Assembly: GCF_004522095.1 (NCBI RefSeq)
Contig: NZ_SPUI01000008.1
Span: 62,001 to 126,000 of the forward strand
Direction: 5' to 3'
From: Nocardioides sp. 503
GTDB taxonomy: Bacteria; Actinomycetota; Actinomycetes; Propionibacteriales; Nocardioidaceae
Length of the DNA stretch: 64,000 bases
Positions within the stretch are counted from its first letter, which is position 1, and every line of letters starts with the position of its first letter. Positions 58,802-64,000 of the stretch are shown piece after piece. The notes beneath the pieces were generated by a model. It was not told the origin of the DNA. It saw only the letters and a list, made by a program, of their open reading frames with translations, and ran no database searches. Position numbers and translations under genes: made by a program.

Positions 58802-60397
58802 TCAGCGGCGGCGGGGGTCGACCCGGCCGACGCGGGAGTGGAAGAGGGCCGCGCGGGCGGCGTTCATGCCGGGAGCGCCGTGGACGCCGCCGCCGGGGTG
58901 GGCGGAGGCGGAGCCGAGGTAGAGCCCGGCGATGCCGGTCTCCGGTCGCCCCAGCATGCCCGGCACCGGGCGCAGGAAGAGCTCCTGGTGCACCTGGGAG
59001 GTGCCGCCGTTGATGGCGCCGCCGACCAGGTTGGCGTCGCGCTGCTCCATCTCGCGCGGTCCGAGCACCCGCCGGGCGCGGATGGTGGAGCCGAACCCCG
59101 GCGCCAGCCGCTCGATCCGCGCCTGCATCCGGTCGGCGAAGCGCTCGCGGTCCGACTCGTCCCAGACGCCGCGCACCTCCTCGCCGCCGTCGCGCACGGT
59201 GCGCTCCGGCTGGGGCACGTGGGTGTATGCCCACAGGGATTCGGTGCCGGCCGGCGACCGGGTGGGGTCCGAGGTCGTCATCTGGCCGGCCAGCATGAAC
59301 GGCGCCGCGGGGATGACCCCGGCGGCCACCTGGCCGAGCGCCTCGGTCATCTGCTCCACGGAGTCGGCGACGTGGAAGGTCCCGGGCGCGTACGCCGGCG
59401 CGCTGGCCCACGGCACCGGGGCGTCGAGCGCCCAGTCCACCTTGACGGTGCCTGGGTCGAGCTGGAAGTCCCTCATGCCGCGACGGACCTTGGCGGGCAC
59501 GTGCTCGTCGGCGACCAGGCCGCCGAACAGGTGGGAGGCGATGACGTCGGCCACGACCGCCCGTCGCGCCTCGTGGCGGTGGCCGTCGGCGGTGACGACG
59601 CCGATCGCCCGCCCGCCCTCGACCAGGACCTCCCGGACCTCGGCGTCGCACACGACCTCGCCGCCGCGCGACTCCAGCCGGCGCCGCAGCGACGTGGCCA
59701 GCATCCCGGCGCCGCCCTCGGGCACGGGGAAGCCGACGGTCTGGCCGAGCATGGTCATCAGCAGGCCGAAGACCCCCGAGCCCATCGCGTCGAGGGGCAG
59801 GTCGGAGTGGCCGGCGTTGCCCGCGAGCAGGAGCCCTGCCGAGGGACCGCCGAAGCCCCGTCGTCCCATCTCGGTGGCGGGGGTGAGCAGGGTCTTGACG
59901 AAGTCGAGCCCGCCGGCCTTGCGGAGCCGGGCGAGCACGCCCACCCCGGCGCGCACGGGCGGGAAGGGGGAGATCAGGGCCGTCACGAGCTGCTCGCCGA
60001 TGACGTCCCACACCTCGCAGAGGTCGAGCCAGGCCCGCCCGTCGCCGGGGTGCTGCTCCTCCATGAGCCGGGCCGTGACCTCGCGGTCGCGGTGCAGCAT
60101 CGCCCACTGCCCGTCGGGCATCGGGTGCCCCAGGACGGCGGGTGCGTGCCGCCAGGTGAGGCCGTGCTCCTCGAGACCGAACGAGGCGATGCCCTGCGAG
60201 GCCGCGGCGAGCGGGTAGAACGCGCTGAACGTGTCCTGCACGAAGTCGGGGTCGAGCTCGCGGTCGCTGCGCACCGCGCCTCCGACCTCGGACTGGGCCT
60301 CGAGCACGAGGACCGACCAGCCCGCGTCGGCGAGCCGGTTGGCGGCGACCAGCCCGTTGGGGCCGGCTCCGACGACGATCGCGTCGTGGTGGGTCAC
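58802..60397 (-). CDS. CrtI/phytoene-desaturase-like FAD oxidoreductase
   Basis: A 531-residue flavoprotein with 'DAIVVGAGPNGLVAANRLADAGWSVLVLEAQSEVGGAVRS' and the C-terminal 'GLYLGSASAHPGGGVHGAPGMNAARAAL', the pattern of the CrtI/retinol-saturase family. No phytoene synthase or other carotenoid gene is nearby, so carotenoid desaturation is not supported. The GTG start overlaps the SRPBCC stop by 4 nt. Confidence 0.87.
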   Translation of the reverse strand: MTHHDAIVVGAGPNGLVAANRLADAGWSVLVLEAQSEVGGAVRSDRELDPDFVQDTFSAFYPLAAASQGIASFGLEEHGLTWRHAPAVLGHPMPDGQWAMLHRDREVTARLMEEQHPGDGRAWLDLCEVWDVIGEQLVTALISPFPPVRAGVGVLARLRKAGGLDFVKTLLTPATEMGRRGFGGPSAGLLLAGNAGHSDLPLDAMGSGVFGLLMTMLGQTVGFPVPEGGAGMLATSLRRRLESRGGEVVCDAEVREVLVEGGRAIGVVTADGHRHEARRAVVADVIASHLFGGLVADEHVPAKVRRGMRDFQLDPGTVKVDWALDAPVPWASAPAYAPGTFHVADSVEQMTEALGQVAAGVIPAAPFMLAGQMTTSDPTRSPAGTESLWAYTHVPQPERTVRDGGEEVRGVWDESDRERFADRMQARIERLAPGFGSTIRARRVLGPREMEQRDANLVGGAINGGTSQVHQELFLRPVPGMLGRPETGIAGLYLGSASAHPGGGVHGAPGMNAARAALFHSRVGRVDPRRR

Positions 60398-60846
60398 GAA
60401 CCCACGGCTCCCGCCACCCGGCGCTCGACGACGTAGGCCAGCCGGCGCAGCGTCTCGACGTTGCGCCAGCCCAGCAGCGGGTCCTGCACCACCTTGGGCA
60501 TCAGCACCGCGGGTCCGTTGACGGCGTTCTCCTCGATCACGACGCGGGTCTCGGCGCCGACCGGCTCCAGGCGGATCACCACCCTCGCCTCGCCCGTGGG
60601 CCAGGCCCGGGCGCGCAGCTTGATCATGCGCAGCGGGCGGCACTCCTCGACCTGCGTGGAGTCGTCGATCAGCGCCGGCCAGACACCCACCGAGTGGTGC
60701 AGCTCGGAGCCGACCTCCGGCCAGGTCTCGTCGACGTCACGTATCCGCGAGGCCCCCACCACCCAGAGGGGGTAGAGCCAGCCGTCGCTCAGGACCTCCC
60801 AGACCTGCTCGGGCGTCGCCTTCATCACTCGTTCGGTGCTGCTCAT
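60394..60846 (-). CDS. SRPBCC (START-like) small-molecule-binding protein
   Basis: A 150-residue helix-grip protein: 'MSSTERVMKATPEQVWEVLSDGWLYPLWVVGASRIRDVDETWPEVGSELHHSVGVWP' and 'VIRLEPVGAETRVVIEENAVNGPA'. SRPBCC domains bind hydrophobic ligands. Its place between an F420 oxidoreductase and a CrtI-like enzyme, with 4-nt overlaps on both sides, suggests it holds or hands over their substrate; this is an inference. Confidence 0.87.
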   Translation of the reverse strand: MSSTERVMKATPEQVWEVLSDGWLYPLWVVGASRIRDVDETWPEVGSELHHSVGVWPALIDDSTQVEECRPLRMIKLRARAWPTGEARVVIRLEPVGAETRVVIEENAVNGPAVLMPKVVQDPLLGWRNVETLRRLAYVVERRVAGAVGS

Positions 60847-61799
60847 CGGTCGCTCCTCATCGTGGGCAGTACGTCGCGGCCGTAGGCCTCGATCATCTCG
60901 CGGTAGTGCGGCCCCATGGTGGCGACGTAGACCTCGTCGAACCCGGCGTCGCGGTACTCGTGCAGCTGCGCCAGGTGCTCGTCCAGGTCGGGACCAGCCA
61001 CAGAGCTCTCGGCGATCGCGTCCCGCGTCACCAGGGTCGAGGCCTGCTCGAAGTGGCGCACCGAGGGCAGGACCTGGGAGAGCTCTCCCGGCAGGCCGGC
61101 GTTGGGCCACAGCCGGTAGGCGATGTCGACGCCCTCCTCACGGGTGTCGGCCCAGGCCACCTTGCAGCCGGCCTGGGCGGGCTTCCCGCCGGTGGCGTCC
61201 TTGAACCGGGACACCATCTCGGCGTCCGGGTTGGTCGACATGAACCCGTCCGCGAAGCGCGAGAGATCCTCCACCGCCTTGGGCCCGAAGCCGCTCACGT
61301 AGATCGGTGGCGGACTGTCGGGACGGGTGTAGATGCGGGCGTTGCTGACCTCGTAGTGCCGGCCGCGCGAGGTGACGAAGTCGCCCTCCCACAGCCGCCG
61401 GATCAGCGCCACCGCCTCCTCGAGCATCTCCATGCGCACGTCGTACGACGGCCAGGTGTCGCCGAGCACGTGCTCGTTGAGCGCCTCACCGGTGCCGACC
61501 CCGAGCACGAACCGCCCCTCGAGCATCACCGACGCCGTGGCCGCGGCCTGCGCGATCACGGCGGGGTGGATGCGGACGGTAGGACAGGTCACCGCCGTGG
61601 TGACCGGCAGCGAGGTGGCCTGGGAGATGGCGCCGATGACGCTCCAGACGAACGGGCTCTGGCCCTGCTCGTCGTTCCAGGGGTGGAAGTGGTCGCTGAT
61701 CCACAGGGCCTCGAAGCCGGCGCGCTCGGCGGCGACAGCCTGCTCGACCAGCTCGGCGGGGGTGTACTCCTCGCAGGAGAGGAAGTAGCCGATCTTCAT
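60843..61799 (-). CDS. F420-dependent LLM-class oxidoreductase
   Basis: A 318-residue luciferase-like monooxygenase-fold enzyme: 'MKIGYFLSCEEYTPAELVEQAVAAERAGFEALWISDHFHPWNDEQGQSPFVWSVIGAISQAT', 'TCPTVRIHPAVIAQAAATASVML', 'GRFVLGVGTGEALNEHVLG'. It closely resembles the F420-dependent glucose-6-phosphate dehydrogenase group (TIGR03557-like). The true substrate may differ. It overlaps both neighbours by ATGA. Confidence 0.9.
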   Translation of the reverse strand: MKIGYFLSCEEYTPAELVEQAVAAERAGFEALWISDHFHPWNDEQGQSPFVWSVIGAISQATSLPVTTAVTCPTVRIHPAVIAQAAATASVMLEGRFVLGVGTGEALNEHVLGDTWPSYDVRMEMLEEAVALIRRLWEGDFVTSRGRHYEVSNARIYTRPDSPPPIYVSGFGPKAVEDLSRFADGFMSTNPDAEMVSRFKDATGGKPAQAGCKVAWADTREEGVDIAYRLWPNAGLPGELSQVLPSVRHFEQASTLVTRDAIAESSVAGPDLDEHLAQLHEYRDAGFDEVYVATMGPHYREMIEAYGRDVLPTMRSDR

Positions 61800-62404
61800 G
61801 TCGCGGGGTACTCCTCGTTCTTGAGCAACCGGGCCAGGTGGGCGGCGTTCGCTGCGGCGGTCTTCGTGGTGGACGCGGTCTTCTCCGGCGTCTCGTCCAG
61901 GTCCTGGTAGTCCGTGGCCTGCATGGCCTCGCCGACCCAGTAGGTGCCGGCGTTGGCGGGGATGCTGAACCCGGTGTCGTTGAGCGCCTGGAGCACCTCG
62001 GCCACCGTGTGGTGCGCCCCGTCCTCGTTGCCGACGACCGCGACGATCGCGACCTTGCCGAACGTCAGCATCCGGCCCTGGTCGTCGGTCTCGCTGATCT
62101 CGGCGTCGAGGCGCTCGAGCACCATCTTGCAGACCGACGCGGGCTGACCCATCCAGATGGGGGTGGCGATGACGAGGATGTCCGCGTCCAGCATCTTGCG
62201 ACGCAGGACGGGCCACGCGTCCCCGCTGCCCTCGTCGGTGGTGACCCCGAAACTCACCTGGTGGTCGACGACACGCACGACCTCGCCGGTCACTCCGTGC
62301 GAGGACAGGGCGTGGAGCACCTGGGTGCCGAGCAGGGTCGCGCTCGACTCGGCGGGGGAGGGCTTCAGCGTGCAGGACAGGACGAGCGCTCTCAGGTCGG
62401 TCAT
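61796..62404 (-). CDS. flavodoxin-fold NAD(P)H-dependent FMN reductase
   Basis: A 202-residue flavodoxin-fold protein: 'ALVLSCTLKPSPAESSATLLGTQVL' (phosphate loop), 'ILVIATPIWMGQPASVCKMVLERLDAEI', 'VGNEDGAHHTVAEVLQALNDTGF'. It reduces FMN or quinones. It is the first gene of the overlapped run toward 58802. The sigma gene lies 40 bp upstream on the same strand, so the operon may be read through from it. Confidence 0.88.
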   Translation of the reverse strand: MTDLRALVLSCTLKPSPAESSATLLGTQVLHALSSHGVTGEVVRVVDHQVSFGVTTDEGSGDAWPVLRRKMLDADILVIATPIWMGQPASVCKMVLERLDAEISETDDQGRMLTFGKVAIVAVVGNEDGAHHTVAEVLQALNDTGFSIPANAGTYWVGEAMQATDYQDLDETPEKTASTTKTAAANAAHLARLLKNEEYPAT

Positions 62405-62443
62405 GCCTCGCCGGTGCCCACGCGCGGGGGCCCTATGCGGGTG

Positions 62444-63289
62444 TCAGGCGCTGGCGCGGTGGCTGAACGGCTCCAGGTCGTCGCCGATCTCGCTGCGCAG
62501 CGTGCCGAGGATCCGGCTGAGCAGGCGCGAGACCTGCATCTGGGTCACGCCCAGGTCGCGGCCGATCTCCTCCTGCGTGAGGTCGTCGAAGAAGCGAAGG
62601 TGCAGCACCCGGCGGTCCCGCTCGGACAGCCGGCGTACGACGGGCGCCAGCGTCATGCGCGCCTCGCTGGCCGCCGCCTCGCGGTCGGCGCCCGGCAACA
62701 GGTCGCCGACGCTCGTGGAGGAGTCGGCGGCGACAGGCTGGTCGAGCGAGGACGGCTGGAAGGCGCCGAAGGCCTCGAGCGCCTCGCGGTAGTCGTCCTC
62801 GCCGATGCCGAGCCGCTCGGTGATCTCGGGGGTCGACGGACTGCGGCCGAGCTCGCCCTCCAGCGCCTCGATGGCCTGGTTGACACGCCACTGGAGCTCC
62901 TGGATCCGGCGTGGCGGGCGCACCGTCCAGCCGCGGTCGCGGAAGTAGCGCAGCAGCTCGCCGCGGATGGTGGGGACGGCGAAGGTCAGCAGGTCGTTGC
63001 GGGTGGCGGGGTCGAAGCGGAACACGGCCTTGGTCAGACCCTCGTAGGCGACCTGCCGCAGGTCGTCGCGGTCGATGCCTCGGTCGTAGTAGCGCGAGGC
63101 CACGGACTCGGCGACGCCGCGGTTGATCACGATGACCTCGTCGAGGATCGCGCGGCTCTGCACGGGGTCGGCGGACGCGGCGGCGTCGGCGAGCAGCGCG
63201 GCGGTCCGCTCGCTCCGCTCGGCGCGGGTCAGGCCCCGGTCTCCGTCGAGGCGTCGTGGCCCTCGAGGGCCTCTGAGTGCGGTAGTCAT
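62444..63289 (-). CDS. RNA polymerase sigma factor, SigB/SigF/SigG type (second copy)
   Basis: A 281-residue group 3 sigma factor, paralogous to the one at 49145: 'VASRYYDRGIDRDDLRQVAYEGLTKAVFRFDP', 'LLTFAVPTIRGELLRYFRDRGWTVRPPRRIQELQWRV', 'LTQEEIGRDLGVTQMQVSRLLSRILGTLR'. The ATG at 63289 follows GGAGGCG at 6 nt; the longer frame from 63325 is rejected. No anti-sigma gene adjoins. Two dyads lie upstream. Confidence 0.93.
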   Translation of the reverse strand: MTTALRGPRGPRRLDGDRGLTRAERSERTAALLADAAASADPVQSRAILDEVIVINRGVAESVASRYYDRGIDRDDLRQVAYEGLTKAVFRFDPATRNDLLTFAVPTIRGELLRYFRDRGWTVRPPRRIQELQWRVNQAIEALEGELGRSPSTPEITERLGIGEDDYREALEAFGAFQPSSLDQPVAADSSTSVGDLLPGADREAAASEARMTLAPVVRRLSERDRRVLHLRFFDDLTQEEIGRDLGVTQMQVSRLLSRILGTLRSEIGDDLEPFSHRASA

Positions 63290-63364
63290 CAAGCGCCTCC
63301 ATCCCGAGATGAGGCAGCTCCTCATCCGGTTTCGACGCTAGGGGCGGTGTTTGCGGGACCCTCA

Positions 63365-63416
63365 CACCCCAAGGGGTGCTGGCGCGTCCTCAAGCACAGA
63401 ATCACCCCGAGGGGTG
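63365..63416. promoter_or_regulatory. two CACCC-N4-GGGTG dyads upstream of the second sigma gene
   Basis: CACCCCAAGGGGTG (63365-63378) and CACCCCGAGGGGTG (63403-63416), 76 and 114 bp from the sigma ATG, in the 184-bp divergent gap. A half-site CACCCG follows at 63433-63438, nearer the heme-oxygenase-like gene. Confidence 0.5.
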
Positions 63417-63473
63417 GCGGTTTCGCAGAGTTCACCCGGATTGATGAATCCGAGCCGCGGGTACCTCAGAGGC

Positions 63474-64000
63474 ATGATGCTTCCGAAGCCGCGCGGCCCC
63501 CTGAGCGCCGCGGTGTTCGAGTCGATCCGGGCGATCCCCGCCGAGCCGGTGGCCCGGACGCACCCGGAGGCCGACGGTCCCGAGGACGCCGCCGTGACGC
63601 TGTGGGCGCTCTACGAGCTCGCCTACCGCGGCTTCGACGAGGTCGACGAGACCGCCGAGTGGGACCCCGACCTGCTGGCCGTGCGGCGCAGGCTGGAGAT
63701 CGAGCTGGAGGGCCGGCTGCGCGCGCGCTGGGAGGCCTACCGCAGCGACCACGAGCGCCACGACGACTTCGGCGAGGACCTGTTCGCGTTCATCGCCGCC
63801 CACGACGGCCGCTCGCTCGCGCGCTTCGTGCAGACCGACGCCGACGAGCAGCAGGTGCTCGACCTGCTGCGGATGAAGTCGGTCTACCACCTCAAGGAGT
63901 CCGACCCCACCGCGTGGGTCGTACCGCGGCTGCCGACCGCGTCGAAGGCGGCACTCATGGAGCTCCAGTACGACGAGTACGGCTCGGGCGACCCCAACCG
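63474..64000 (+). CDS. iron-containing redox enzyme family, heme-oxygenase-like diiron fold (3' end cut)
   Basis: Translation from ATG 63474 (a second ATG follows at once) runs off the right edge with ~175 residues seen. 'TLWALYELAYRGFDEVDETAEWDPDLLAVRRRLE', 'SVYHLKESDPTAWVVPRLPTASKAALMELQYDEYGSGDPN' match the Haem_oxygenas_2 / 'iron-containing redox enzyme' proteins. These use a diiron site for oxidations; specificity is unknown. Divergent from the sigma gene, it shares the dyad-rich region. GGGTAC at 63459-63464 resembles a SigF -10 but no GTTT is properly spaced. Confidence 0.8.
   Translation, partial: MMLPKPRGPLSAAVFESIRAIPAEPVARTHPEADGPEDAAVTLWALYELAYRGFDEVDETAEWDPDLLAVRRRLEIELEGRLRARWEAYRSDHERHDDFGEDLFAFIAAHDGRSLARFVQTDADEQQVLDLLRMKSVYHLKESDPTAWVVPRLPTASKAALMELQYDEYGSGDPN

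Noticed and set aside
58802..60397. Carotenoid desaturase assignment
   Set aside because: Family resemblance only; no other carotenoid gene is present.
1..64000. tRNA, rRNA or CRISPR
   Set aside because: No cloverleaf, rRNA core or regularly spaced repeat array was noticed; tRNAscan-SE and Infernal would be decisive.

Overview
The window is chromosomal DNA of a very GC-rich Gram-positive actinobacterium. The best fit is a member of the Nocardioidaceae (Nocardioides-like). This rests on GTG/TTG starts, strings of 1-4 nt gene overlaps, the order fadD-like ligase / hemW / DUF3097 / hrcA / dnaJ / rsmE / HIT / phoH / ybeY / CBS-HlyC / era, a tmsA-tmsB pair for 10-methyl fatty acids, F420-type LLM oxidoreductases, and a DUF222-HNH gene among short interspersed repeats. 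The genus is an inference. No tRNA, rRNA, CRISPR array or prophage was seen.

1-13.8 kb is an extracellular polysaccharide locus. It holds a CelD-like acyltransferase (cut by the window edge), a coiled-coil protein, a lipoprotein, a protein fusing an APH-like kinase to a Wzx-type flippase, a polysaccharide deacetylase, an O-antigen-ligase-type membrane protein, three GT4 glycosyltransferases, a Wzz-like co-polymerase whose kinase domain has lost its P-loop, and the initiating sugar-1-phosphate transferase. Together these can start, extend, flip, polymerise and modify one polymer.

13.8-38.5 kb is mostly conserved housekeeping: an APH(6)-like kinase, a MOSC protein, an MFS transporter, a long-chain acyl-CoA ligase, hemW, a TM2 protein, DUF3097, an MBL hydrolase, a DUF2470 protein behind an IdeR/DtxR-like iron box, hrcA behind a perfect CIRCE element, dnaJ, rsmE, a QxQ winged-helix (AlkZ-like) protein, a GerMN-type lipoprotein, HIT, a copper-monooxygenase-like lipoprotein, phoH-ybeY-CBS-degenerate cytidine deaminase, tmsA-tmsB, a siderophore-interacting-type flavoprotein and era.

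38.5-44.9 kb is more variable: a GAF-ANTAR regulator, an array of direct repeats and modular palindromic repeats, a DUF222-HNH gene, a zinc dehydrogenase, an SDR epimerase and a YihY membrane protein. A second cluster of the repeats lies at 20.3-20.5 kb.

44.9-64 kb looks like a stress-response neighbourhood. It has two septum-formation-type lipoproteins, DUF1059, hemerythrin, an orphan LuxR-type HTH protein, a cation/proton antiporter, two SigB/F-type sigma factors, leuA with a leucine-leader attenuator, a four-gene glycosyltransferase operon, a DAO-Rieske oxidoreductase, and a four-gene redox operon (flavin reductase, F420 LLM oxidoreductase, SRPBCC, CrtI-like oxidoreductase). A 14-bp dyad, CACCC-N4-GGGTG, recurs upstream of the HTH gene and both sigma genes, and half-sites precede the glycosyltransferase operon. 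It may define a small regulatory circuit and is the most interesting unexplained signal here.
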